Source of the DNA: Drosophila persimilis
Lineage: Eukaryota > Arthropoda > Insecta > Diptera > Drosophilidae
NCBI RefSeq assembly: GCF_003286085.1
Contig: NW_020825355.1
Span: 1,054,001-1,118,000, forward strand
Reading direction: 5' to 3'
Length of the DNA: 64,000 bases
Shown here: one piece after another, positions 1 to 11,639 of the stretch
How positions within the stretch are numbered: the stretch's first letter is position 1
Layout of the letters: every line of letters begins with the position of its first letter
Notes under the pieces: generated by a model
Databases searched by the model: none
Told to the model about the DNA's origin: nothing
Seen by the model: only the letters and a program-made list of their open reading frames with translations
Made by a program: the position numbers and the translations under genes

Positions 1-53
1 TTCTCACACTTAAATTTTACGCACGCTAAATTTTTATAAATAATAGTGCTGGG

Positions 54-84
54 CAGTGTGACCGACCAGCAGAAATATACCAAA
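54..84 (-). promoter_or_regulatory. Housekeeping-type core promoter (Motif 1 + Motif 6), leftward
   Basis: Positions 54-64 read as the reverse complement of Drosophila core-promoter Motif 1 (YGGTCACACTR, bound by M1BP) with no mismatch. Positions 73-84 match the reverse complement of Motif 6 (KTYRGTATWTTT) exactly. These two motifs typically occur together at TATA-less housekeeping promoters. Both point leftward, so the transcript would start near position 40-55 and run off the left edge. The gene itself is not in the window. The motif match is seen directly; promoter activity is inferred. Confidence 0.55.
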
Positions 85-217
85 ATACGTCACAAATTTT
101 AAAATATACCGCACATATACTGATGAATTATTTGTATTCAAGTTTCATAATATTCCTCTTTTTTGATATTCTGTTTAATATTACTAGCTGGCAAAAAACC
201 CTCAGCTCTCAACTCAT

Positions 218-945
218 AATTTTATCCGATTATTAAATCGGTTTCCTACAATACTGGCTAAATTTAAATCTTCCTCTTTATTGCATTGCTTATAAAATAA
301 GGTTTAAGCAAAACCGGTCAACAGCAAATTCCACTATGTTAATTTCCGGACATGGTAACTACACGTTAACTACACAGATGTTACATATGAACTACATTTT
401 TATGTAATTAATAAAGGCGACACCTGAAGGGGAAATGTGTACATTTGGAAGCGCCAGTGTGAAAAAACTCCGTTATCCACTTTTTGACATGCCTTTACTT
501 CCGGCCTTTTTGAAAAAACTGAGATTTTGATAGCAAACAATCAGGAATTCTATGCTGATCACGAATGAGTATTCGATGTGGCCTGGGACATGGCTCTAAG
601 TGGCAATTCCACATGGCCTCTACATTGGTGCCTTGCACAACAGGGTGAGTCCATACCGCTTCTTAAAATATACTGGAAATTACTAGAAAATACTATGAAA
701 AGTATAAAGTTAGCAAGGTGTGTCAGCTAGACATGGTGGCAAGAAAAGCAGTCACCAATATTTCAACGATTTCTTTGCCCCCTGAAAACATAATTTTATT
801 CGATTGATGGTTAAATTTTCTACAAGATTGAATTTTCAGGACCCACTTTTATTGGATTGTTTATAAAACAACGTTTAATAAAAAAAGGTCAATACAAATT
901 TAAATTTTGGTACATGGTAACTACACGGTAACTACACATTTTTAA
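218..945. repeat. Diverged direct duplication (about 218-395 and 788-945)
   Basis: Two AT-rich segments share the same order of words: a cataattttat-cgatt block, a ttattg-attg-ttataaaa block, an aaggtcaa/accggtcaa block, and an ending with catggtaactacac followed by a second gtaactacaca. Identity is roughly 65-75 percent by eye with small indels. The interval between them has no recognisable gene. This may be an old tandem or segmental duplication of intergenic DNA or of an unrecognised repeat family. Confidence 0.55.
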
Positions 946-1017
946 GTCGACTGGATAACAGTTACAGCTGCGCGCCAAAGTAAAATTGTTTGAAAGTGAA
1001 GAGAGACAAAGATATTA

Positions 1018-1233
1018 ATGCAATCCAGTGGAATTAATGATGAGGGAAAGCACGATTGGAGAGAAAAAATTCAAAAAACGTACTTTATGGCAGCTTGTAT
1101 GGTGCTGAGCATTGTGTGTAATGGAACCAATAATAAGGAAACGAATGAACCAGAAGAACGAACTATAAAAATAATCGAAACGAATAACTTGCTCTGTAAG
1201 TTGCACGAGTTTACATTAATAAATAATGCGTAA
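1018..1233 (+). CDS. Possible small 71-aa protein (uncertain)
   Basis: An ATG-initiated frame of 71 codons that is not simple sequence. It has a short apolar stretch around residues 22-34 (TYFMAACMVLSIV) followed by a polar, Glu/Lys/Asn-rich tail. An AATAAA lies directly behind the stop within the AT-rich run at 1227-1240, and an E-box CAGCTG lies upstream near 966. I do not recognise the protein. An ORF of this size is also expected by chance in a window this long, so it is listed only as a candidate. Confidence 0.2.
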   Translation: MQSSGINDEGKHDWREKIQKTYFMAACMVLSIVCNGTNNKETNEPEERTIKIIETNNLLCKLHEFTLINNA

Positions 1234-1239
1234 TAAATA

Positions 1240-4000
1240 TATATCAATATAATATGTGATGTATCAATGGATATTTATATAATATAAAAAATGTTTACTC
1301 AACTAATGTTCATTTATGAACAAATGTTGGGTTTTGTTGCCCTGGTTTTCTCATTGACGCGTTTTTTTTTTGGCGTTAGCTGTTTTTTCGTTTTTGGCGG
1401 TACTAGCCGTTAGAGTTTGAATTTATTTTTAAAAGTATAAATTAAATAAGTTAATTTATATTCAATAATTGTACACGGTCATATTATAGCTTTTTTTGGG
1501 GCTTTTCGACTGTATTTATTTTTGATATATTACTGCACTTTCCATGCAAATTTCGTATTATGTGTGTTGCTTCTGTTTCCATTTCACGTTTCTCTCTCTC
1601 TATGTGTGTGGCTTTCGGTTTTGTCATCTTATCTACTGTTGTGTTGTTGTTCGCTGCTTTGACGTTTTTTGGGGCTGGCTGCGCTGCCGCAGTCGCTGCT
1701 TCAGCGGCGGGTGCATTGAATTTTGCGGATTTTTTTCGCTTTGAGTTTGCGGCAAATATACGAATTCAAGGACAAATGACGTCAGCTAAACATTTTTTGT
1801 GTGTGGAGCTCGTCGTTCAGTGGCGCACGTTGCTCTTCAAAGCAAGGGGCTCGAGTCAATTCTTGCTGGGGCTCCAACGCCTCTGCTTTCTATTTATTGT
1901 CTTCTTCGTTTCTCATGTCTTTTATTTGGTGATTCTTTTGTTTTGCGTCTTTTTGCAAAATAAAAAAGAATATCAAATATTTGCACAGCAGCAAACAGCA
2001 ACAAAGCAATTTTTGATAAAGAACTGTACACTGCACGCGGTTCGATCTCTCTCTCTCTCTCTCCCACTCACGCTCTCTTTGTGCGGCGCTCTCTCTTTTC
2101 CTATCTTTCTTTGCCCTCGCTCTCTCTTTACTATCGTAACAAATATGGCAAACAAATACATATGGTTTGTTGCTGGACTAAAACTAGCGCTAAATAACAA
2201 ATAGATATGCTCAGGGTGTATTTATGGGGGGGGTACGGTACTGTCGCGCTAGTTTGGGCATACAAAATTACACCTTGACATTGCTTTTCCCACAGTTTTG
2301 CTTCTGTTCCTGCCCTTAAGCTCTCTCTCTCTCTCTCTCACTCTGTTTAGTTCTCTTATCGCTCTGCCTGGTCATTGAAAGTGCAAGGCAGCGCTGCCGA
2401 CTGCCAACTGCAGCCGCTGCACGCATTTTATTTCCCAACCGCCAACCGCCAGAACGCACATTTATTATGCATTTAACGTTTCGCGCTAAAACTATTGCTT
2501 CCCCTTCTCTCTCTCTCTCTCCGCCCCCCTCGTTCTCAGCGGCCACTGCTTTAGCATTTAAGATTCGCTTTCGCTTCCCCCTTTTATTTCTGCGCACTCT
2601 GTAAAATTTCCATATTGTTTGTCAACGACGCCGCGCGATTCGATTCGATTGCATCCACAGACCCAGGCTCTTGGCTCTGGCTCTGGCTCTGGCTATGGCT
2701 ATGGCTCTGGCTCCGTATGCAGTCTGCATGCAAATGGTGAAACGGCGGGCAGGGCAGGGCAGGGCGGGGCGGGGCGGGGCAGAACAGAGCCCACAGATAT
2801 CGCATCAGGCAGGGGCCCAGTAGTTCAATCACACTGCACAAAAGTTCGAGGTCAGTTATAAAAATAAAATTATGTATATTCCATCGCTCTTTACCCCTCC
2901 CCCTCTACTCACACTCTCTCTCTCTCTCTCTTTGAATTGGATGGGATGGAATGGGATGGGATGGGATTGGAATTGGATTGGGCTTTTTGTTTTATATTAA
3001 TTTCTGTTTGAATGCGACAAAATGAGTTGGTTGCTTTGTCTTTGGCTGACTCAGGATTCAGCAGGATTCAGCATTCAGGACTTCGGACTCAGAACTCGGG
3101 ATCGTATCGGATCTCAGGCGGGGCGATGAGGATGGGGTTGCTTGCCCAAGGGGCACAAAGGCCATTGTTCCACCGTTACCAGAGCGGGATGGGATGGGAT
3201 GGGACGGGATGGGACGGGATGGGACGGGATGGGACGGGGACGGGTCATTCAAGTGGAAGTAGGCCACTGGAGTTCTGTGTAACTTGAGCGCAGGACAGAG
3301 GCCGTAAGCTGCAATTGTGTAATGCGACCCCGCTGGAGGAGGGCAATGACTCCCTGCCTCAAGGATACTCGGGGGAAAGACCAGCAGGAGCTGCGCAAAA
3401 ACAACATCCACAGGGCCCTCAGCTCTTCTAAGCCTGGCCCAAAGGAAGCAGCAGCGGCGGGCAGTCGCAGTCCGGCCCCAGACAGGCCCAGACCCATGGA
3501 ATGCTGTTGAACTTAATTTTGGTTGGCTGCGCCTCGCATCGCATCGCATCGCATCGCCTCGCCTCGCAATGAAATGAAATTTTGATAATTTCCAGAGAAT
3601 TCATGCCACAGATTTTGGTTTGCCGCGAAGCAGCGCGCCACGGACTCAGAGCCAGACCCAGGCCCAGACCAAAGCCGAAACTAGTTGGACAGGCTCTCAA
3701 GGATTGCGACCAGACGCGTCTCGGGGCAGGTTCATTAACTTGTTTGCCCCGTTGTTGCTGCTGTTGCTGTTTTTTTGTGTGTTTTTTATGTTTTATTTTT
3801 GGGGCCGCCGTCGCGCTGCCAGCATCCGCGACGAGACAATAATGATCTTCACTGGAAACGCGCGCCCCTGCCCCAATCCACTCCCGGCTCCGGCTGGAGC
3901 TCCTTCCTCCTCGTTGGTGGTGGTGACTTAATTGCCGCACCCAAACGGCTGAGCTGGACCTAGGGATTAGCCAGAAAAGTATTCCTTAATGTTCGATGGG
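1240..4000. other. Gene-free, simple-sequence-rich stretch
   Basis: I see no supportable gene. The stretch holds (CT)n tracts (2046-2064, 2320-2340, 2505-2521, 2912-2931), a GGCTCT hexamer array near 2670-2713, G/C-rich pentamer arrays at 2741-2780 and 2938-2975, a GGGAT/GGGAC array at 3185-3243, and GCATC pentamers near 3536-3566. The long open frames here follow these low-complexity tracts on both strands and are not evidence of coding. Confidence 0.6.
3185..3243 (+). repeat. GGGAT/GGGAC pentamer array
   Basis: About twelve consecutive 5-bp units alternate between GGGAT and GGGAC. It is a pure short-unit tandem repeat with no coding significance. Confidence 0.85.
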
Positions 4001-4027
4001 TATACTCTATACTCCACACCCGGGACC

Positions 4028-4262
4028 CCATATCACCCACAATTTTGAAAGGATAGCTATCTTATTTGGCTATATTCTTGTCTAAGGCCACTATCGGTCG
4101 CTCTACCAAAACTCCAGATAAGATTAGGATAGCAGCCCCAAGAACATCTAATGACACCCGCAATCTTGAAGATATGGCTCTATAATTTGGTACAATTCTA
4201 GTATATAGCCATTATCTGTCAACCTGCTATATTTTATGATGATAAGATAAATCTTACAGTCA
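4028..4262. repeat. Imperfect tandem duplication, unit about 119 bp
   Basis: Two adjacent copies start near 4030 and 4148. They share the pattern acaccc-caat-ttgaa, a gctat/gctct block, a ttggctatattct/ttggtacaattct block, the ccactatcggtc/ccattatctgtc block, and a closing gataaga. Identity is roughly 65 percent by eye. The copies sit next to the transposon remnants at 4.4-5.4 kb, so they may be part of the same decayed element. Confidence 0.5.
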
Positions 4263-4559
4263 GAATTACGACAAATGTATTCCCCATTTAAAAAATAAAT
4301 AGGTTAAAAATCTTAAATTTCAATGAATACCAACTTAAAAGAGTAAGTAAAGTATAGTCCATCTGTTTACTGGGTATTTTCTAGTCGGATAGCTGTTTTT
4401 TGTGCTGTTTAGTGTTCTTTTTTTCCGAACCGGTTTCGGTTCGGTTTCTACTGCGACCGAAATGGATATGAAACTCCGGGGCTCTAGACTCTACTCGGAT
4501 CTTCCCTATGATCCTTGTGACATTCGCTCATTTTTCAGTGTCGCAGTTCGCCGCAGTTG

Positions 4560-4798
4560 CTGTGGCCTCTTGCCGATAAAGTGGAGCACATTGTACTAGC
4601 CTCTGATTAATATGAGCTGTGCCCTGATACCGCCGCAACCTTGGCCCGAGTCATTTGCCCAGTGATTCACAAGTTGGCTATGACTAAGCTAAGCGGTCGG
4701 TCCCTTGGCCAATACCCTGACATGACTAAGCCGCAGATGGTAAAAGAGTTCGTTGGGCTTTTCGAGAGAAACTCGAATCTAGGGTCCACTACTTAAAA
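4560..4798 (+). pseudogene. Decayed coding fragment of unknown origin
   Basis: One frame reads through about 75 codons with a single in-frame TAA near 4610. It gives non-repetitive, protein-like sequence including LARVICPVIHKLAMTK and YPDMTKPQMVKEFVGLFERN. It ends at a stop near 4796. No start or splice sites are apparent. Its position just upstream of the Helitron remnant suggests transposon-derived sequence. I do not recognise the family. Confidence 0.3.
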
Positions 4799-5159
4799 AT
4801 GAAGAAGGTTATTATCGAATATATGTATTGCCAACCATATATTAAGGGATCTTTATAGAGTTGTAGACGGAGTCCACGTGTTTGTTTAAAGGCCTGAAAC
4901 AAGGGCTTAACCGTGATCCCATTGATATTGGTGAAGTAGTGGCGACACAATCACTTCTTCGTCCCATATGGAGTGTGTACAGGACTTCATTGAAGTGGTG
5001 TGTATCGCTATGTTGTACCATTGTATCTAAGAAGTAGTCTAAATGGGTAATCGAAAGGTACATTCATTTCATTGTCTAGTCCAAGGCCTGCCTCTGGTAT
5101 CGTCGTCCATGTCCAGGACCAAAGTCTTCTTTGTATGCAGGCGAAAACTTAATCCGAGC

Positions 5160-5445
5160 TCATCCGAAAGTGCTGATTCGTGCTATGGACATTGTCGTGC
5201 GCTCAAGTTAAAACCAGGGTCAGATGGTATGTGTTGCGCATCAGGAAAAGCGCAACTAGTGAACGGCTTACTCATCGGCACGGATCCAGATTCAAGTATA
5301 TTCGCACATTCAATTCATGCTTCCATGAAATCGTTTGGCGCAACTTCGGCAAATGTTTTGCCGGGTCAGCTGGTGTTTTCTTGAAAGGCATAATATTTGA
5401 CAATGATCGATTATTCCGTTGGATTCCGCTGAGGAACAAGCCCCG
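5160..5445 (+). mobile_element. Decayed Helitron/Helentron Rep-region remnant
   Basis: In the frame starting at 5043, codons from 5181 give a CxxC (CYGHC) followed by ALKLK and GMCCASGK. This resembles the cysteine-rich N-terminal part of Helitron Rep/helicase polyproteins (C-x2-C, ALK-K, GMCCASGK-x-L). Shortly after, in a different frame (5180 register), comes YIRTFNSCF, which matches the NIRxYNSCF block that normally follows. Then SFGA appears back in the first frame, then FLKG in the second again. The conserved blocks are in the right order but scattered over two frames, so the copy is inactivated by indels. The helicase domain is not visible. Family assignment is from remembered family motifs, not a search. 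Confidence 0.65.
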
Positions 5446-5549
5446 CCCGACGAATATGCCATCTCTTGCTTTGACAAATGAATCACATATCCAGATCGAT
5501 AATGGATATGGCTTCCGACTCCTCTTACAGTGGGTGTGAACAGGAGTGT

Positions 5550-7136
5550 GTGTGTGTGTGAGCGAGAGTACTGGGAATGTAGGAGGGGAACAATGGATAA
5601 ATAAACAGCCATGAAATGCAGTGCCAGCTAAATGCTGCCCGCGACTGTAGCGAACAGAGGGAGAGGGAGAGTGGGAGAGAGATAGAGAGGTGCCAAGGAG
5701 AGTCCCGGAGAGGAGAGCGATGTCACTTGTGTAAAATATTGCACTGGCCTTGGAGCAGCACGCACAATGTGACTGCGCTGTCAAGACGATTAACAGCAGC
5801 AGCAGCAGCAGAAACCGCAGCAGCAGCAGCAGCACCAGCGAAAGCCACATGAAAAAAGCAACAATAACAACTGCAGCGACTGCAACTGTGTCCCTGACGA
5901 TGGCGTCGGCCAGGAAGGAGCACCATATTGCGCGCATCTGGAGATTGGCTGGCTGCACGCGATTGGGGTGGACATTTTGCAAAAAGCTAACATATATTTA
6001 ACTAAATATTGAAAAATCTTTAGAAACCCACGAAACAGTTCCTTAAGGATGGAAATTATTTATGAAATATTTAAGGCACCGCTCAGAAATGTCCAGCCTA
6101 ATGACTTTGCCTGCTCATTACGTGTTTCTGTGTTTTTTTGCAGGACCCGCTGCCGCGTTTTTTTGCGGTTGACTGTGGCGTCTGCTGGGTGTCAACATTT
6201 AACCGCATGTTGCAGCTCCCCGCGTCCCAAAAAAAACAACAAAAACAACACACAAAAAACCCCGCATAAAAATAAAACAGCAAAATTAACTTCTGAGTCA
6301 ATTTGCAGCACCCGCATCCCGGACGTCGCAGCGTCGCAGTGTCGCAGCGTCGCAGCGTCGCTGTTGTCAGGCGACATTCGTACAGTTGCCAAGAAGTCAA
6401 TCACTGGATGGCGTGGCCGTCGCGTATTCGATGATTGATCCGGAACACATGCTGGAGGCCAGCGAGGGAGGGGGGGAATTTTCCATATCCAGATTAACAC
6501 TAATCGATAGCGCGGCTTTACCTGTTGTAACCGCATATTTGACAGGCAGTGTGTTAAATTAGTGCTAAATCATATTTTTGTTGGTTGTTTTTTTTTCGGT
6601 TTAGCTGTTGTTGAATGCAAAATAAATTGCGCATAAAGTTTAATCACTTTGACTTTGTACAACACACACACGCACACGCACACACACAGGCATGCTCGCA
6701 GGAGAGAGATACAGATACAGATACATTTACACTCGTGAGCAAAATCAAACAGCAACAACAGCAATGCCGAAAAATAAAAACGCATAACAAAAGATTCTTC
6801 ACAAACACACGCACATCGCACATCACACATGCATGTGTGTGTGTGTGTGTGTGTGTTGGCACACACATACAAGCAAAGCGGACAGTGCAAAATAAGTATA
6901 CGACTGCGACGCTGGCAACAGAGAGCGGCAGAGGAACAGAGACCCAGAGAGAAAGAGCTTGAGCCAGAGGGGAACAGCGATCGGGAGTCAACAACCTCCA
7001 GTGCATTACTCACTTTTAAAGACCGTGTGTGTCCTTCAACAAAAAACTTTATCTCTGTCTCTCACTCGCTCACTCTCTCCCTCACCGCTGCCTTTGCCTT
7101 TGCTTTTGCTTTTGCTTTTGCGCTGAATGTGTTTTG

Positions 7137-7191
<55 letters not shown>

Positions 7192-9560
7192 TTTAGCATT
7201 TTATAATTAAACAATTTTTGCAGTCGTTTCGCCTGCGCCACCCCTCTTCCTCCTCCTACTCCTCCTCCTACTCCTCCTCCTCCTCCTTCAGCCAGCAGCT
7301 TCTTCTGCAGTCTTCTCTTCCACCCTGCTCTCCGCAAGCTTTTCTGTGGTCTTCTTGTAGCCCCACTTGTGGTCTTCTCTTGCTGCTCCTCGCCCTCTCA
7401 TCATTTTTTTTTCTTGACAAACAACCCGAAAAAAATAAAGCTTGCACAAGTGTGTGGCAGGGGGGGCAGGGCAGGATGGGGGGCAGGAGGCGGGTCAGCG
7501 CGGACTCGACGCTCTTCTATCTCCACTTTATCGATTCTGTTTTGAGAACATTGTCGATCTCCGAAGCGTCTGAGGCTGCTGCGCATTTGGGTGCTGCGAG
7601 ACGAGACAGGAGAGAGAGAGAGAGAGACAGAGAGAGAGCGAGAGAGATGAGAGATGAATAAACTGTTGTACGCTTGCGTGACCTGTTCCCCCGTCTCAGT
7701 CAATCGCCTGTCGTCCCCACCTCCTTTGGCTGCCCCACGCACATACAGAAGAAAGGAGACGAGAAGGCGAGCGCTGGTGAGGGGAGACATCCAGTGTATC
7801 CACATCCGCTCTGCTGCAGTATCTGTGTGTGCCTGTGTGTGTATGTCATTGACTGCAATTTGTTAGCAAAATATTTCAACTGATAAAATAAAATCTACAT
7901 AAAGCCAATGAACTCTACACAACTCTACACAACCGAAAATCAACAAAAATTGCTCTTCACTGTGGGCTGTGGGGGGGCTCTGGGGGAGGTCTGTGGGGGC
8001 TGCAATTTGTTGGCTTTTGCGGTTTTTGCAATTTGCGCCCCAATTGGGACCCTGACAAGAACAAAAATCACATCTTAGAAGGCATGTGTGCAACAGAGAC
8101 AGCACTCGAGGATGGTCACACTCACACACACACACACACACACATTGGCACAGGTTGGCAGTGCCATAAACAAAGAATTCCTTTTGTTTGTTGATTCGAT
8201 TTTTGTTGGTGGTTTTTTTTTTTTGTTGTAAATTGTATTACTTTATTTTTAAATAAACAAGGCGCAAAGTCGTCGTGGCAGAGCGGGAGTTCATTGCATT
8301 CGACAGAATATAAATATATGTATAAAAAATAAATAACAAAAACAAGTACACGATACGATGTATAATTAACGGCTGCGCGTGTGTGGAGAGTTCAGCTTAA
8401 TTTATCAGTTCTTTCCCTTTTTGGGGAGCACAAAAATACTTGCATTCCAGCAGGGAAATAATGTTGAAAGAAACTAAGGTTTAAGCCAAAAACCCCAACT
8501 ATTAGCCCTATTATTATTGACTTGGAAGGATCTTCATGGTTTGATCCTGGCGCATCCTCGAAACGCAATCAATTGTTCGATTATTGATCAACAATCTCGA
8601 AATGGGGACTTTCGAAATGATGTTTATTGATTGTGACATAATCTACTCATATTTTACAGGTATTACATCTTCCCTCAAGTGTGAACAGTTATGTTTTTGC
8701 CAGTTTATTCCTGCAGAATCCTGGTGGACTGGGCCTGGTGCTCGATTTCCTCAGAGCATTGAATGTCATGTGGTGCACTCGGGTTACAGTAAAGTCGGTC
8801 AATAACTTTGGACCTGGCCAAAACGTTTAACTGACCGCAACAGCCAGAAGACCCCTTTGGACTCCCTTTGAGGATCCTCTCGGATGCCACGTTATTTTTT
8901 AGTTGAACGGTTTAATGACTCGGACTTAATTTGCGCTCTCCGGAGCAGGGAGTGGGGAGGAAGGAGAGGCAGCAGCGAAAACCGAACAAGGCAGACAACA
9001 CCCAGCAGCAAAAAAGATACCCAAGCCAGAGGGAGAAGAAAGACACGTCTGGCATATGAGTAGGAACGGGGGAGGGGGAGGGGGAGTGGGCGGCAGCAGC
9101 GCAGGCTGCAGGAAGACCTCTGTATGTGTGTGTGTGTGTGTGTGTCGCCAAAAACAAAGAACACAGCCAGACGAATTCAGTCCCAAAAAGAGCCGAACAG
9201 AGGCCAAAGAGAACCGCAGAACGATGCTCAAAGTAACTCATATTCAAGTCCCGTACCCGTGTGTGTGTGTGTGTGCGTGTGTGTGTGTGGGCAGCGCTAT
9301 CGCTGCCACTGCCATGGCCAATATGTATATAAGCGGCGATCGAAAGATGCAAAATGTTCATTCTGTTGTCGTTTCGTTTCGTTCGCTTTACTTTTTCTGG
9401 AATACTCGTATGAAAAAAGTCAAACAAAATAATAAAATGAAACAGCGATCCACTCACACACACACACACACACACACACAGATGCAGCTGGTGTTCCGCC
9501 GCCATTGCGTATGGGGCGGCCATTGAAGCCGACGACGACTGCTCTGCCGGCGAACGTCGC
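5550..9560. other. Gene-free, microsatellite-dense stretch
   Basis: I see no supportable gene. The stretch holds CAG/GCA repeats (5798-5836), CAGCGTCG-type units near 6325-6360, several CA/TG arrays (6661-6690, 6832-6856, 7137-7189, 8121-8146, 9121-9145, 9259-9290, 9452-9481), TTTGCC/TTTTGC units (7084-7122), CCTCCTACT units (7243-7290), and GA tracts (7611-7650). A non-repetitive ORF at 8584-8805 has no other support. Confidence 0.6.
7137..7189 (+). repeat. (GT)n microsatellite, about 50 bp
   Basis: An uninterrupted GT dinucleotide run, one of the longest in the window. The open frames of poly-Cys/Val or His/Thr across it are repeat artefacts. Confidence 0.9.
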
Positions 9561-9570
9561 CGCTCGAGAG

Positions 9571-9578
9571 TATAAAAG
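9571..9578 (+). promoter_or_regulatory. TATA box of a candidate promoter
   Basis: TATAAAAG sits in a GC-richer context. It is followed by some 250 bp (9600-9850) of A-rich sequence typical of a Drosophila 5' leader, with no long ORF. A clear Initiator is not visible at the expected distance, so the start site is not assigned. No coding exon can be linked to it with certainty. It could start a long-intron gene running rightward. Confidence 0.4.
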
Positions 9579-10512
9579 CATAAAATCACTTCGTACTCGG
9601 GTTTATTAAAACCAAAACTGTGCAAGTGTCAAGATCGGAACGGAACGGATCGGATCAGGAGCAAGCAGGAGCAGCGGCAGCGGCAGCAGCACCAGATCGA
9701 AAGTCGAAAAAAAAAAGAGTGAACAAAATTCTTGTGAAATTCAATAGCACACATTGCAGGCAACGCCCCTCTTTAAAGCCAAGTGAAAGTCGGGGAAAAC
9801 CAACACACAAAACTAAACTAATCGAAAATTGACAATCACCAAAAAGAGTCGGTCACAACGGGGCTGCTTCCCCGCCGTAAATGGTGCAGGAGAAAAAAGA
9901 GCACAAAAATTATTTTTTTTTTTTTTTTGATTTTATTTTATTTTTTTTTTGAATTAAATAGGCGCCACGCGACGCGCAACAAGAAAAAAAGAAAACAGAA
10001 ATAAAAATCGAAAGTGTTCTACTGACATGGATTACTTTTGCCTCTCCCCGGCAACAGCAACAACGGCTAGCGCTGACGCAAAGAGAAACTAACGCTAGTT
10101 TTAGTTTGTGCGCTCTCTGAGAGCAAAATAGAAAGCAAAACTAGACAGACGGCAGGCGGCAGGCGGCAGATCAGCTATGTGGCCCCGGCCCCGGCCCCGG
10201 TGTACGTGCACTTGGGCATGCTGTGTGCTGGTGTGTGTGTGTGTGTGTGTGCCTTTGGCTTTTTTGTTTTTGTGAGAGCAAATTCTAATTCTTGAACTTG
10301 AACTCTAAAATCCACACAGCCACACACACACACACACACACTCACACGTACTCCCAATCGGTAGCGGCAGCCTTGCATAAATATGCATGTTGTTGTTGTT
10401 GTTGTTCTTGCTGGAACCGGCACGCTCTCTGTGGGGCTTATGCTCTCCCGCTGCCGCTGCTAATCTCCACATTTTGCTTGGCGGCGCTGAGCCCCCAGAG
10501 AGGGACAGTCGG

Positions 10513-10534
10513 TCAGTTAGTTTGGAGGTGGCGC
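10513..10534 (+). promoter_or_regulatory. Initiator (TCAGTT) with adjacent dCTCF-like core
   Basis: TCAGTT at 10513-10518 matches the Drosophila Initiator TCAKTY. Eight bases downstream, at 10526-10534, is AGGTGGCGC, the core consensus of Drosophila CTCF. The following 200 bp looks like an A-rich 5' leader, with a possible splice donor (ttag|gtaaaa) near 10671. Motifs are seen directly; function is inferred. Confidence 0.4.
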
Positions 10535-11314
10535 TCGCTGGGTCGCATCAAATTTGCTAGCTGATCAATTTGCGACTTGCTTGCAATTAATGTTTTTTTG
10601 TTTTTTTGTTTGATTTTGGACCTCAGAAAAAAAAAGTGAAAGTCTGTGAGTGAAAGACGTGGCATTTTTAGGTAAAATCCAACATTGAACCGTACGCAAA
10701 ACACGAAAACGCGCAACGCTCAACGCGAAACAAGTTAATACATTTTAAAACGCGAAACGCAAATGAAACCGAACAAAAATGAGACCGAACCCGGGCAATG
10801 CAAAGAAAGCGGCGCCGCAAACTTTTTGCGCAGCTGCCTTCCTGCCTAGTTACGTTTTTTTCCCCTCTTACTCTTACTCTTACTCTTTTTTTTTCGGTTT
10901 TTGTTGTTTCTTACGAACATAGTGGGATTCGGTGGGCGTGGGGGCAGGAGGCCGTATGGAAATCGAGGGGAAAAGAAAGCAGAGCAGAGCGGCGGCGTTA
11001 CGTAGTCACGTCTGATAAGTGGGCGTGGCCGGTATAAGTGTGTTTGTTCTAAAGCGAATGTGCCTTATAAATCTAGCCTCTACTAGGCTTTGTCTGTGCA
11101 TTTGAAAACCCGATCAGACATAGCCTATAAGAGGTTAGGTGTACCAAGGAAGAAATGCATCAAAAGCGGAATCCCGATTACAGTTACACTTACGCGAACG
11201 CCGGGAAGAGGAGGAGGAGGAGGAGGTGGCAACCGACTGATAAGCAATATATTCTCCCCCCACCACTATGCATATCACTGAATAATCACTGATTTTCTCC
11301 CATTTCTCATATAG

Positions 11315-11374
11315 AAATTGTTCCCACAACAGCGCCAGCTTCTGGATTTGTTTACGGCCACGATGTTTATTAGT
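11315..11374 (+). other. Possible plus-strand terminal exon
   Basis: After a good acceptor (tttctcatatag) one frame reads IVPTTAPASGFVYGHDVY and stops at 11372-11374. A TATAAATAAAAATT containing AATAAA follows a few bases later. Stop-plus-polyadenylation signal is the expected layout of a last exon. However, the opposite strand is also open across this region, and no convincing upstream exon was found. Low confidence. Confidence 0.25.
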
Positions 11375-11639
11375 GTATAAATAAAAATTGTTTATGAATA
11401 AAAGGCGTTTTTCTGATATTTGATGAGTGTTCTTTTCCAATTTTCGCTGAAAGATTGCCGCAAGTGAGGCTCGAATGGAGTCGAATCGAGTCGAGTCGAG
11501 GACGGGGACTTGGGTTTCTGTTGATTTGCTTTTGTTGCCGCGCGGCGCACTCGAGGCGGATTGGATTACTGGTGATTATCGCATCGAACAGCTTGCAAAA
11601 TTTGTGTAATGCGCTTTAACAAATAGTTTATTTATGAAC

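Noticed and set aside
1560-2204. 214-codon plus-strand ORF
   Set aside because: It runs through (CT)n and T-rich simple sequence, has Leu/Phe/Ser-biased composition and no start or splice context.
8584-8805. 73-codon plus-strand ORF
   Set aside because: Non-repetitive but short, with no promoter, splice or family evidence.
11018-11036. GTGGGCGTGGC motif resembling the inside of DINE-1
   Set aside because: Too short, and flanks do not follow the DINE-1 consensus. Could be a common GC-box.
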